Shown here: in pieces, positions 1-6,827 of the stretch
Numbering within the stretch: the first letter of the stretch is position 1
Layout: each line of letters begins with the position of its first letter
NCBI GenBank assembly: GCA_946183715.1
Contig: CAMHDB010000015.1
Span: 1 to 15,058, forward strand
Length of the DNA stretch: 15,058 bases
DNA from: an uncultured Oscillibacter sp.
Lineage (GTDB): Bacteria > Bacillota > Clostridia > Oscillospirales > Oscillospiraceae
Direction: 5' to 3'
The notes under the pieces: model-generated
The model's input: only the letters and a program-made list of their open reading frames with translations
Database searches by the model: none
Told to the model about the DNA's origin: nothing
Program-made: the position numbers and the translations under genes

Positions 1-1376
1 TCCCCGCTCGCCGCGAACAGCCAGTGCAGGGCTTGCGTCGAACTGTCCACCATGTCGTCGTGACGCCCCGACGGGAACGCCGTCCACTGGTCTAAATACT
101 CTTCCAGCCACGGCGCGGAAGCGGGTAGGTATACGTGTCCGCTCTCAATGGCGGGGGAGGCCCCGTAGACGCGCGACCGCTTGTCGCCGCGCGGGTCTAC
201 GGGGATACAGAACATCTCCCGCCCGAGTACGTCCAGTATCGCGCTCCCGTTGGCCTTGTCCTCGATGAGTACCGCGCGCGCCGCCGGGAAGCGCTTCCGC
301 GCGTCCCGTATGGCCGCCAGCGTGCCGATAAAGTCCAAGTGCCGGTTGACGCACTCCAACAGGTAGTAGTCATTCCCGCGACGCCCCCAGACGGTCACGG
401 CGACAAAATCGTTGTCCTCGCCGCCCTTGAACGCCGCGTCCACGCTCACGCAACAGCTCCCGAACGCGTCCGGCGGTTTGTCGTAGAACTTCCACCAGTC
501 GCGGCGGATGAGGTTCCCGCGTTCGGCGCGCGGGCGGCACTGGTACAACGCCAGCCAAGCGCGCTGTCCGCCCGCGGGGTCGTTCAGGTACGCCTCGCGG
601 AACTGCGCCAGCCATACGGCGTCCTTGCCGAGTTCGGGACAAAGCGCCTCTCCCGGCGCGCGCCCCATCGCGTCCGACGCCTCCGCCTCCACAGGCAGGC
701 GTATCAGGCGCACATTCCGCTCCGTGCGGAGTATCCGCGCGGCCAAGTCGTCCTCGTGCCACGGCGTCATAATCACGATGACTTTCGCCCCCGCCGCCAG
801 ACGCGACTTCAGACTGTTCAGCCACTCGCCCCATACCTTGTTGCGGTACGTCGGGCTGTCCGCCTCCTCGCGGTTTTTTACAGGGTCGTCGACAATCAGC
901 AAATCGGCGGCGTTGCCCGTAATCCCCGACATGATTCCCCGGCTAATCAGCCGCCCCCGGTGCCCCGCCAATTCGTATTCCGTGGCCCGGTTCACGCCCC
1001 CCGGCGTCACACCAGTAAGAACAGGACCCCACCGGACGATTTTCTCGCGGTTGCGCCGCGCGAAACGCTCGGCGCTCTCCTCGTTGTACGACGCCAGTAT
1101 GACGCGCGTCTCGGGGGCGCGAACCAGTACCCAGCCCGGCAGGGCCTCGGTGAGTGTCATGGACTTCCCGTGCTGCGGCGGGGTTTCGAGTATCAGGATG
1201 TCGTAGGCGTTGCCGGTGTCGGCCTCTAAGAACGTCTGCGCCTCCCGCGCCAGAAAGTCCGAAAACCGCGTGGGAATCCACATCGGGCCGCCCGTCAGGC
1301 GCAGCCACGCCGCGTAATTCCGCCGGGCCAGCTCGCGCCGTACCAGTTCGGCGCGGATGACGCCGCCGCCCGTCAT
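1..1376 (-). CDS. Phage terminase large subunit (TerL), 3' end cut by window edge
   Basis: The reverse strand is open without a stop from an ATG at 1376 to the window edge, giving 458 residues. TerL is the ATP-driven motor and nuclease that packages phage DNA into proheads. An N-terminal ATPase is visible: Walker-A-like PPQHGKS at residues 66-72, Walker B LLIVDDP at 159-165, and a coupling-type motif IMTPWHEDD at 202-210. A C-terminal RNase-H-like nuclease follows, with SVDAAFKGGEDND at 311-323 (Asp313), IEDKANG at 371-377 (Glu372) and HDDMVDS at 439-445. Families of this kind run to about 450-550 residues, so only a short tail should be missing. Its ATG overlaps the stop of the upstream gene as ATGA, which implies translational coupling. 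No frameshift or lost catalytic residue is seen, so it appears functional. Whether it belongs to a prophage, a remnant or a gene-transfer-agent-like cluster cannot be told from this side. Confidence 0.93.
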   Translation of the reverse strand, partial: MTGGGVIRAELVRRELARRNYAAWLRLTGGPMWIPTRFSDFLAREAQTFLEADTGNAYDILILETPPQHGKSMTLTEALPGWVLVRAPETRVILASYNEESAERFARRNREKIVRWGPVLTGVTPGGVNRATEYELAGHRGRLISRGIMSGITGNAADLLIVDDPVKNREEADSPTYRNKVWGEWLNSLKSRLAAGAKVIVIMTPWHEDDLAARILRTERNVRLIRLPVEAEASDAMGRAPGEALCPELGKDAVWLAQFREAYLNDPAGGQRAWLALYQCRPRAERGNLIRRDWWKFYDKPPDAFGSCCVSVDAAFKGGEDNDFVAVTVWGRRGNDYYLLECVNRHLDFIGTLAAIRDARKRFPAARAVLIEDKANGSAILDVLGREMFCIPVDPRGDKRSRVYGASPAIESGHVYLPASAPWLEEYLDQWTAFPSGRHDDMVDSSTQALHWLFAASG

Positions 1377-1678
1377 AATTCCCAGCCGTCCGCCCCGGAC
1401 GCTTCCAGACGTGTCAACATTGCGGTCAGTTCGATATCCGTATAGCGTGACAAGTCCCAGTCCACGGCGGACGGGTCGGGCGCGGGTTCCAGCGCGATTT
1501 CCCGGATGAGCTCAAAGGCGCGTATGACGGTCGCGCCGCCTTTCGGGACACCTGTCTTTGGGTCCGGGGGGCCTCCGGTGGCCTCCGTGATGAGGGCGTC
1601 GGCTATCCGCTGACGCGTTTCGGGGTCGCGCAGGCGCTCCATCAGTTCCGGGCGTAAATCCGGACGCTCCCCGGACAT
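1373..1678 (-). CDS. Probable phage terminase small subunit (TerS)
   Basis: This 101-residue protein lies directly before TerL and overlaps it by 4 nt, the classic terS-terL order. Small terminases bind the packaging start site and hand the DNA to TerL. The protein is mostly charged helix (MSGERPDLRPELMERLRDPE at the N-terminus, then RQRIADALITEA), has a Pro/Gly-rich stretch around residues 31-45 and ends in an acidic helical tail. I recognise no family-defining motif, so the name rests on position and size. The start at 1678 is preferred over upstream in-frame codons because GGAGGTG lies 8 nt before it; a longer frame up to 1774 would cross the promoter and operator region. Expression is probably set by the LexA-like boxes at 1704-1747. 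Confidence 0.7.
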   Translation of the reverse strand: MSGERPDLRPELMERLRDPETRQRIADALITEATGGPPDPKTGVPKGGATVIRAFELIREIALEPAPDPSAVDWDLSRYTDIELTAMLTRLEASGADGWEL

Positions 1679-1703
1679 ATGCCACACCTCCTCGTTGTTT
1701 AAT

Positions 1704-1758
1704 AGAACGAACGTTCGATTCTTTACGTATAATAGCACATTTGTTCTATTCAGGTCAA
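1704..1758 (-). promoter_or_regulatory. terS-terL promoter with two LexA (SOS box)-like operators
   Basis: On the minus strand there is a -35 TTGACC (1753-1758), an 18-nt spacer and a -10 TATTAT (1729-1734). Box 1 (1704-1717) reads CGAACGTTCGTTCT, i.e. GAAC-N4-GTTC, close to the Firmicutes LexA/DinR consensus CGAACN4GTTCG. Box 2 (1734-1747) reads AGAACAAATGTGCT, one base from GAAC-N4-GTTC, and lies in the spacer. The outer arms AATAGAAC and GTTCTATT (1701-1708, 1743-1750) also form an 8-bp inverted repeat around the -10. A repressor bound here would block RNA polymerase. That it is LexA rather than a phage repressor is inference. Confidence 0.65.
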
Positions 1759-1772
1759 TGGGCGAAACGCAC

Positions 1773-1800
1773 AAAAAAAGAACGCGTTTTTTCGCGTTCT
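1773..1800 (-). terminator. Intrinsic terminator, second of a tandem pair after ispF
   Basis: On the minus strand an 8-bp stem AGAACGCG/CGCGTTCT (1779-1786, 1793-1800) with a 6-nt loop is followed by seven T (1773-1779). It backs up the stronger hairpin at 1820-1851 and shields the terminase promoter from readthrough. Confidence 0.85.
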
Positions 1801-1815
1801 GACGGTTTCCTGTGT

Positions 1816-1851
1816 AAAAGCCCCTCCCGGCAGTACAAGTCCGGGAGGGGC
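1816..1851 (-). terminator. Intrinsic terminator of the carD-ispD-ispF operon
   Basis: An 11-bp perfect stem GCCCCTCCCGG/CCGGGAGGGGC (1820-1830, 1841-1851) with a 10-nt loop is followed by TTTT on the minus strand. It begins six bases after the ispF stop codon. Confidence 0.88.
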
Positions 1852-1856
1852 AACAT

Positions 1857-2345
1857 TTAACGTTTGGCGAGTGTCAACAGCGCGACGGCGTGCGCCGCGA
1901 TTCCGGAGCCGTCCCCGGTGAAACCGAGGCCTTCTTCCGTCGTGGCCTTGACGTTTACGAGTTCCGGCGGGAGTTCCAGCGCGTTGGCGATTGCGCATTC
2001 CATTTCCATTCGGTAGGGCGCGAGTTTCGGCGCTTGGGCGATAATCGTCGCGTCGATATTGACGACCTTGAGGCCGCGTACCTGTAATATGTCGCCCACT
2101 TCGCGCAGGAGCGCAAGACTGCTGATTCCGGCGTACTGTGGGTCGTCGTCGGGGAACAGCCGCCCGATATCGCCCAGATGAGCCGCGCCGCAGAGCGCGT
2201 CCATGACGGCGTGTGTGAGTACGTCGGCGTCGGAGTGGCCCAGAAGCCCGCGCTCCCACGGTATCGGCACGCCGCCGAGTACGAGCGGGCGGCCCTCCGC
2301 CACGCGGTGTACGTCGTAGCCGTGCCCGATTCTAAAGACGTTCAT
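1857..2345 (-). CDS. ispF: 2-C-methyl-D-erythritol 2,4-cyclodiphosphate synthase (IspF)
   Basis: This enzyme converts CDP-methylerythritol 2-phosphate to the cyclic diphosphate, with loss of CMP, in the MEP route to isoprenoids. At 162 residues it has the normal family length. GHGYDVHR at 7-14 supplies metal ligands Asp11 and His13; GHSDADVLTHAVMDA at 36-50 supplies His45; LGDIGRLFPDDDP at 57-69 and ATTEEGLGFTG at 134-144 are the other signature segments. All ligands expected for the trimeric, metal-dependent cytosolic enzyme are present. The ATG overlaps the ispD stop by 4 nt (ATGA), so the two are probably translationally coupled but not fused as in some bacteria. Two terminators follow closely. 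Confidence 0.98.
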   Translation of the reverse strand: MNVFRIGHGYDVHRVAEGRPLVLGGVPIPWERGLLGHSDADVLTHAVMDALCGAAHLGDIGRLFPDDDPQYAGISSLALLREVGDILQVRGLKVVNIDATIIAQAPKLAPYRMEMECAIANALELPPELVNVKATTEEGLGFTGDGSGIAAHAVALLTLAKR

Positions 2346-3061
2346 ACGCTACCCATCCTTTTCCGGAGTACCGCTTCCGCGAACAACATGTCGACGGGCG
2401 TCGTGATTTTCAGATTCTCCTCCTCGCCGTCAATCAGGAACACGACTTTTCCGAGCCGTTCGACGGCGGAGCAGTCGTCGGTCAATTCGGCCCCGGCCTC
2501 GAACGCCGCGTGAAGCGACGCTTTGAGCAAGTCGGCGTCGAAGACCTGCGGCGTCTGTACGGCGCGCAAGGCTTCCCGTTTGAGGGTACGGTCTACCTCC
2601 CCGCCCTCTTTGATACGCTTGACGGTATCTTTGAGTGGTAGCGCGGGCGCGACCGCGCCGTAGCGCGCCGCCGCCTCGATGGCACGGTCAATCAAATCGG
2701 GGGTGACGAGGGGGCGCGCGCCGTCGTGTACGGCCAAGAGCGCCGTACTGCGGGAGGCCTCCATGGCGGCCCGCATAACGGACGCCTCGCGCGTCGCGCC
2801 GCCGACGATGACCTTTTTGCATTTCGTGACGGCGTACTCCTTGCACAGGCGCGAAACTTCCTCGATGTCCTGTTCCCGCGCCGCGACGATGATTTCGTCG
2901 ACGCGCCGGGAGAGTTGGAGAGAGGTCAGCGTGCGGACGAGTACCGGGACGCCGCACAGCGGCAGGAACAGCTTATTCACGCCGTTCATCCGCTGGGCGC
3001 TCCCCGCCGCCGGGACGAGCGCCGTACACTTGGGCCGTTTTTTCCTGAACAGTCGAAACAC
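2342..3061 (-). CDS. ispD: 2-C-methyl-D-erythritol 4-phosphate cytidylyltransferase (IspD)
   Basis: IspD joins methylerythritol 4-phosphate and CTP to give CDP-methylerythritol, the MEP step two before IspF (the kinase IspE acts between them). From the chosen start the protein has 239 residues. The nucleotide-binding loop AAGSAQRM is at about 18-25, with the following NKLFLPL lysine at about 30. Then come VHDGARPLV at about 111-119, AVQTPQVF at about 167-174, DDCSAVE at about 195-201 and NLKITTPVD at about 216-224. These are the standard GT-A-fold cytidylyltransferase motifs. A TTG at 3067 is in frame but abuts the SD GGAGGG. The GTG at 3061 sits six bases after that SD and is the better start. 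A basic N-terminal stretch (RLFRKKRPK) precedes the catalytic core. Confidence 0.97.
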   Translation of the reverse strand: MFRLFRKKRPKCTALVPAAGSAQRMNGVNKLFLPLCGVPVLVRTLTSLQLSRRVDEIIVAAREQDIEEVSRLCKEYAVTKCKKVIVGGATREASVMRAAMEASRSTALLAVHDGARPLVTPDLIDRAIEAAARYGAVAPALPLKDTVKRIKEGGEVDRTLKREALRAVQTPQVFDADLLKASLHAAFEAGAELTDDCSAVERLGKVVFLIDGEEENLKITTPVDMLFAEAVLRKRMGSV

Positions 3062-3130
3062 GGGCAACCCTCCGTTTTCGTTACGCCTTGCCCCTCTGGC
3101 CTGTAGTCAGCGACGGAGGGACAGCCTATG

Positions 3131-3616
3131 TCACTGCGTCTGCCGCATGGCGTCCATGAGCATATTCTCCACGTCGGCGTATTCGCCGCGCTTGGCCAGC
3201 ACGATTTCCGAGCAGATAATCTGCTTGGCGTTGTAGAGCATTTTCCGCTCCCCGGTCGAAAGGCCCCGCTGGCTTTCCCGCTGTACGAGGGACTTAATCA
3301 CCTTCGCCACCTTGTACAAGTCCCCGCTCTTCAGGCGCGACAAATTCTCCTGATAGCGCTTATTCCAGTTGGAGTTTGCCTCGACCGTCATGCCCGGGAT
3401 GGCCTCCATGAGTTCGTCGGCTTCGCTCTCCGTGATGACGTTCCGGATTCCGACAGTCCCGGCGCTGGACGTGGGGATTTTCAGCACCAGACTGCCAGCC
3501 GGCATATGAAACACGTAATACTCCTTCCGGACGCCCGCGACCTTCTCCTCCACAATGTCTTCAATCTTCCCGGCGCCGTGCAGGGGATGCACGACATAGT
3601 CCCCGATGCTGAACAT
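3131..3616 (-). CDS. carD: CarD/CdnL-family RNA polymerase-binding regulator
   Basis: CarD-type proteins bind the RNA polymerase beta subunit and upstream promoter DNA and alter open-complex stability. This 161-residue protein starts MFSIGDYVVHPLHGAGKIED, the typical Tudor-like RNAP-interaction domain (about 1-60). A helical C-terminal DNA-contact domain follows, including NWNKRYQENLSRLKSGD and the helix with SLVQRESQRGLSTGE. The ATG at 3616 is chosen because GGAGGT stands eight bases upstream and homology begins there; the longer open frame to 3790 runs into the promoter. It heads a carD-ispD-ispF operon. The same order is known in mycobacteria (carD beside ispD and ispF), so this is an old linkage rather than chance. 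Confidence 0.95.
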   Translation of the reverse strand: MFSIGDYVVHPLHGAGKIEDIVEEKVAGVRKEYYVFHMPAGSLVLKIPTSSAGTVGIRNVITESEADELMEAIPGMTVEANSNWNKRYQENLSRLKSGDLYKVAKVIKSLVQRESQRGLSTGERKMLYNAKQIICSEIVLAKRGEYADVENMLMDAMRQTQ

Positions 3617-3700
3617 AGCGGTTGACCTCCTCTCCGAACTGCCTTGGCGGGTTTTCGCTCCGCCGTCTCCGTTTCCGGATATTCCGATTCGTACACTATC

Positions 3701-3729
3701 ATTATAACATGACATGGGATAATTTACAA
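3701..3729 (-). promoter_or_regulatory. Promoter of carD-ispD-ispF
   Basis: Minus-strand -35 TTGTAA (3724-3729), 17-nt spacer, perfect -10 TATAAT (3701-3706), about 85 bases before the carD ATG. A stray TTGACA just upstream is too far (24 nt) from this -10 to pair with it. Confidence 0.8.
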
Positions 3730-3752
3730 GTGTCAATTTCGTAAAAATTTTG

Positions 3753-3786
3753 TAAAAAATAGCGGACGGGCGGGAAATCCCGTCCG
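3753..3786 (-). terminator. Terminator downstream of the CoA-transferase gene
   Basis: An 8-bp stem CGGACGGG/CCCGTCCG (3763-3770, 3779-3786) is followed on the minus strand by CTATTTTTT. It separates the DUF1622/CoA-transferase unit from the carD promoter. A weaker dyad GATAACG/CGTTATC (about 3838-3862) lies between it and the stop codon and has no T-run. Confidence 0.82.
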
Positions 3787-3870
3787 TCACGCGTTTTTAA
3801 TAATCGGAAAGTGCGGATTTCGATTCCGTTTCTTGTGATAACGAAAAGCGTTTCCGTTATCGCAGGGGAA

Positions 3871-5217
3871 TCAGCGCTTGTTGGAACGCCGCCAGATGTG
3901 CATTTTCTCGGCGGCGGCGATGAGTTCCTCGCGGAAATCGGGGTGGGCAAGGGAGATGATTCCCTCCGCGCGCTCCCACGTCGATTTCCCTTTCACGCTG
4001 AACTTGCCGTACTCCGTCACGAGGTATTGCAGATTCGTCCGCGTCGCGGTGACGACGGAGCCTTCCAGCAACGTGGGGCGGATTCTTGAGCGGAGTTCGC
4101 CCGTCTTCTTGTCCCTGACGGCGGAGGACATGCAGATAAAGCTCTTGCCGCCCCGCGACAGGTACGCGCCCATTACGAAGTCCTGCTGACCGCCCGCGCC
4201 GGAAATCTGCCGGGTTCCGCTCGATTCCGACGAGACCTGCCCGTACAAGTCCACGTCGACCGCGCCGTTGATGGAGATGAAGTTGTCAATCTGCTGTACG
4301 CGCGCGATAGCGTTGACGTAGTCGACGGGCGCGGCCATACAGGCGGGGTTGTTGTCGAGGTAGTCGTAGAGCTTTTTTGTCCCGGCGGCGAAGGCGTACA
4401 CCTGACGGCCCTTGTCGAACGGCTTACACTTTCCGGTGAGCTTCCCGGCGGCGGCCATGTCTACGAAGCCGTCGACGTACATTTCCGTATGGACGCCCAA
4501 ATCTTTCAAGTCGGACTCGGCAATCAATTTTCCGATGGTGTTGGGCATGGAGCCAATGCCGAGTTGCAGGCAGGCGCCGTTCGGGATTTCGGGCACGACC
4601 AGATTCGCGACCGCGAGGTCGATTTCGGACGGAATCGTAGCGCCGCCGAGTTCCTCCATAGGCGGGTTGTCGCCCTCTACAATCATGTCCACGTCGCTGA
4701 TGTGTACGCAGTGCTCGAAGCCGCCCAGACACACCGGGACATTCCGGTTGACTTCCACGATGATTTTCTTGGCCACCTCGCAGACGGCTTGCAGATGAGA
4801 CCCGCCGGGGCCGAAGTTGAAGTAGCCGTGGGCGTCCATGGGGGCCACTTGGAACATGGCGACATCCAGCGAGCGGATTTCGTCGCGGTAGTAGCCGGGG
4901 AGTTCCGAATAGCGGATGGGGCTGTAGAAGGCGACGCCCTCGGCGATTGCCTTCCGTTCGACGCCCGACATGTGCCACGAGTTGAATACAAAATGCTCCG
5001 GGGCGTCGGGCACGTCGAACACCGCCGGACGGTGCAACAGAATCCCGCCCCGGATTTTGACATCCGTCAGTTCCTGCCAGCGCTTGGCGAGCGCCTCGTC
5101 GAGTTTGCGCGGCGTACAGACACACCAGCCGTAGTCGACCCAGTCGCCGCTCCGCACGGCCTTGACGGCCTCCTCGGGCGTCGTGAGCTTGCGCGCGTAT
5201 TCTTCCTGATAGCCCAT
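3871..5217 (-). CDS. but: Butyryl-CoA:acetate CoA-transferase type enzyme
   Basis: Enzymes of this family move CoA from butyryl-CoA to acetate, releasing butyrate and regenerating acetyl-CoA: the last step of butyrate fermentation, in the cytosol. The 448-residue protein has the normal length. Features seen: SGDWVDYGWC (23-32), NSWHMSGVERK (79-89), MDAHGYFNFGP (127-137), the CoA-loop type GACLQLGIGSMPN (214-226), HTEMYVDGFVD (243-253) with Glu245 as the probable CoA-thioester nucleophile, SSESSGTRQISGAGGQQDFV in the second half, and a C-terminal AHPDFREELI...HIWRRSNK tail. The overall pattern matches Roseburia/Faecalibacterium-type But as I remember it. The sister group, 4-hydroxybutyrate CoA-transferase, shares the fold and most motifs, so the acyl preference is inferred. 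AGGAGGG lies seven bases before the ATG. The DUF1622 gene is 45 bp upstream, probably on the same transcript. Confidence 0.93.
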   Translation of the reverse strand: MGYQEEYARKLTTPEEAVKAVRSGDWVDYGWCVCTPRKLDEALAKRWQELTDVKIRGGILLHRPAVFDVPDAPEHFVFNSWHMSGVERKAIAEGVAFYSPIRYSELPGYYRDEIRSLDVAMFQVAPMDAHGYFNFGPGGSHLQAVCEVAKKIIVEVNRNVPVCLGGFEHCVHISDVDMIVEGDNPPMEELGGATIPSEIDLAVANLVVPEIPNGACLQLGIGSMPNTIGKLIAESDLKDLGVHTEMYVDGFVDMAAAGKLTGKCKPFDKGRQVYAFAAGTKKLYDYLDNNPACMAAPVDYVNAIARVQQIDNFISINGAVDVDLYGQVSSESSGTRQISGAGGQQDFVMGAYLSRGGKSFICMSSAVRDKKTGELRSRIRPTLLEGSVVTATRTNLQYLVTEYGKFSVKGKSTWERAEGIISLAHPDFREELIAAAEKMHIWRRSNKR

Positions 5218-5262
5218 TGTAATTCCCTCCTGTCGTGGTTAGGGCCGGACATGTGCGGTTTC

Positions 5263-5622
5263 TTAGAGTTCGCCGCTTTGCCCGGCCTTTTCGCGCTCCA
5301 GCGCGGTTTCCTCGTTCTTGATTTCCCAGTGAATCAGGAACGTCAGCACGCCGCGCAGTACGATGATTGCGCCCAGAATGCCCAGTTCCGACCACTCCCG
5401 CACGACGACGGTACGGAGTACCTCCCCGCCCATCTTGAATTCCAGCGCCAGCGCGATTCCCTGCGCCAGCGTCAGCCGGATTCCCCCGGAGCGCCGGAGC
5501 CACTTGTAGAAGCACTGTCCGGCGGTCGAGACCAGCACGCAGATTCCGAACAGCTCCATTAACATCGTGCAGACCTGTACCAGTTCGTACAGAAACTCCT
5601 CCGCTATCTCTATCCATGCCAT
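5263..5622 (-). CDS. DUF1622-family small membrane protein
   Basis: This 119-residue protein has a hydrophobic segment at about 13-34 (from ELVQVCTMLMELFGICVLVS) and a second at about 78-98 (LGILGAIIVLRGVLTFLI). Between them is an amphipathic stretch containing the segment RLTLAQGIALALEFKMGGEV. The C-terminus is highly charged (NEETALEREK). The arrangement fits the DUF1622 family of bacterial inner-membrane proteins, for which I know no biochemical function. GGGAGGG six bases before the ATG fixes the start. A good promoter precedes it and the butyrate CoA-transferase gene follows 45 bp downstream, so the two are probably co-transcribed. Any link to acid export or fermentation is speculation. 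Confidence 0.8.
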   Translation of the reverse strand: MAWIEIAEEFLYELVQVCTMLMELFGICVLVSTAGQCFYKWLRRSGGIRLTLAQGIALALEFKMGGEVLRTVVVREWSELGILGAIIVLRGVLTFLIHWEIKNEETALEREKAGQSGEL

Positions 5623-5656
5623 ACGCGTCCCTCCCGTAGCGAAAACATGCTTTAAC

Positions 5657-5685
5657 AGGATATACTATGACGTGGTAATTGTCAA
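5657..5685 (-). promoter_or_regulatory. Promoter of the DUF1622/CoA-transferase unit
   Basis: Minus-strand -35 TTGACA (5680-5685, perfect), 17-nt spacer, -10 TATCCT (5657-5662), about 35 bp before the DUF1622 ATG. It is divergent from the ylmH promoter, with about 45 bp between the two -35 elements. Confidence 0.82.
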
Positions 5686-5730
5686 GCGCGGATTGCGTGC
5701 GCGGCGGGGCGAAAGTCGGCGTTAGAGGGC

Positions 5731-5759
5731 TTGTTTTCGCGGCGCGAAACCGTTATAAT
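5731..5759 (+). promoter_or_regulatory. Promoter of the ylmH-pepD run, with a palindromic operator candidate
   Basis: Plus-strand -35 TTGTTT (5731-5736), 17-nt spacer, perfect -10 TATAAT (5754-5759). The spacer is largely filled by a perfect dyad, TTTCGCG-G-CGCGAAA (5735-5749), where a bound protein would block polymerase. I do not recognise the site; it is not the SOS-type GAAC-N4-GTTC box. Confidence 0.78.
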
Positions 5760-5779
5760 AGCGTGAGAGGGGGGAGGAT

Positions 5780-6580
5780 ATGGACAGGACATCACTCTTA
5801 GACCGTCTCCGGGCGGAGGGCGACGACCGGCTCTTACTCGCGCGCGTACTGGACAGACAGCGGCAGGCCCGCAACCACGGCGCGCCCGTGTCGACGGACT
5901 TCCTCTCCCCGCGCGAACAGGCGCTTGTGCGGAACTTGCTGACGCTCTCGGGCGCGGCGGAGGACGGCTACTTGTTTACGGGCGGCGTCGACGGCGCGGA
6001 ACGCCGGGTATTGTGCTTCCTCCCAGACTGGATGGAGCGTGACGCGTTTTCGGCGGAACTCTCGCCAGTCCGGGCACTCCGGGCGGCGTGGCGCGACGGC
6101 GAATCGCTCTCACACCGCGACTTGCTCGGGAGTTTAATGGCGCTGGGTATCGTCCGGGGCAAAACCGGGGATATCTATGTAAACGCCGCCAGCGCGGACG
6201 TATTGGTACTCGACACCGTGCGGGGATTCCTGTTGCAAAACTGGGAGGCCGCCGGACGGGTACGCTTGCAAGTCTCCGCGCTCGAACTCGACGACGTAAC
6301 CGTCCCGGAGCGCCCCGTGCGGGAACTCCGCGACACGGTCTCCTCGGTGCGGCTGGACGCCGTGATTTCGTCGGGGTTCCGGATTCCGCGCGGGAAGGCG
6401 GCGGAACTCGTCAACGCCGGGCGCGTGCAAGTCAACTGGGCGGACTGCGCGAAACCCGACCGCCCCCTCAAACCCGGCGACTGTATCACGGCGCGGGGCT
6501 ACGGGCGTTTCGTACTCTCGCGCGTCGGCGAACCCACCCGGAAAGGACGCTTTCCGATTTTTATCACGCGTTATCTCTGA
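5780..6580 (+). CDS. ylmH: YlmH-family S4-domain RNA-binding protein
   Basis: YlmH proteins bind RNA/ribosomes through an S4 domain; B. subtilis YlmH has been tied to ribosome-associated quality control and its gene usually lies beside cell-division genes. The 266-residue protein matches the family length. The N-terminal half contains FLSPREQALVRNLL (41-54) and the family hallmark HRDLLGSLMALGIVRGKTGD (112-131). A linker follows, then a C-terminal S4 domain at about 190-250 (RLDAVISSGFRIPRGKAAEL, VNAGRVQVNW, LKPGDCITARG). The ATG is preceded by a long purine run (GAGAGGGGGGAGG). It is first in a four-gene plus-strand run and not in a sepF/divIVA cluster. Promoter and possible operator are 20-50 bp upstream. 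Confidence 0.92.
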   Translation: MDRTSLLDRLRAEGDDRLLLARVLDRQRQARNHGAPVSTDFLSPREQALVRNLLTLSGAAEDGYLFTGGVDGAERRVLCFLPDWMERDAFSAELSPVRALRAAWRDGESLSHRDLLGSLMALGIVRGKTGDIYVNAASADVLVLDTVRGFLLQNWEAAGRVRLQVSALELDDVTVPERPVRELRDTVSSVRLDAVISSGFRIPRGKAAELVNAGRVQVNWADCAKPDRPLKPGDCITARGYGRFVLSRVGEPTRKGRFPIFITRYL

Positions 6581-6617
6581 CGCGGAGAGGAATTTTTACG
6601 ACGCGGAAAGGAACGCT

Positions 6618-6824
6618 ATGGAACAGGCAAAAATAGACCGTATCAACGAACTCGCGCGCAAGGCGAAGGCGGGCCCGCTCTCCGACGACGAACAGCGCGA
6701 ACGCGCCCGCCTCCGCCGGGAGTACCTCGACGCCGTGACGGGCAGTCTACAGCGCCAGCTTGACAATCTGGTTATCGTCCGCGAGAACGGCTCCCGGCAG
6801 ACGTTCCGGAAGAAAGGGGACTGA
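6618..6824 (+). CDS. DUF896 (YnzC-like) small cytosolic protein
   Basis: This 68-residue protein begins KIDRINELARKAKAGPLSDD (residues 5-24), then EQRERARLRREYLDAVTGS and an RQTFRKK tail. This is the DUF896 pattern: a two-helix hairpin followed by a short disordered end. In B. subtilis a family member (YnzC) lies in the LexA-controlled yneA locus, but its molecular role is not established to my knowledge. Here the gene lies 37 bp after ylmH and only 3 bp before the next gene, so it is inside an operon. No LexA-like box was seen at this operon's promoter. The SD region AAAGGA is six bases before the ATG. An imperfect ~14-bp duplication of the sequence around the SD (two copies of GACGCGGARAGGAA, 6577-6612) precedes it. 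Confidence 0.92.
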   Translation: MEQAKIDRINELARKAKAGPLSDDEQRERARLRREYLDAVTGSLQRQLDNLVIVRENGSRQTFRKKGD

Positions 6825-6827
6825 CAC

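Noticed and set aside
135..1229. A 364-codon plus-strand open frame, and several smaller frames on both strands at 1-1308
   Set aside because: They are antisense or out-of-frame shadows of the terminase large subunit, whose own frame is open from 1376 to the edge and carries all expected motifs. The shadows are Arg/Pro/Ala-rich with no SD.
4424..5617. Long open frames overlapping the CoA-transferase on both strands (about 357 and 397 codons)
   Set aside because: High GC leaves few stops; the compositions are Arg/Gly/Ala-rich, no family is recognisable and the real gene is unambiguous.
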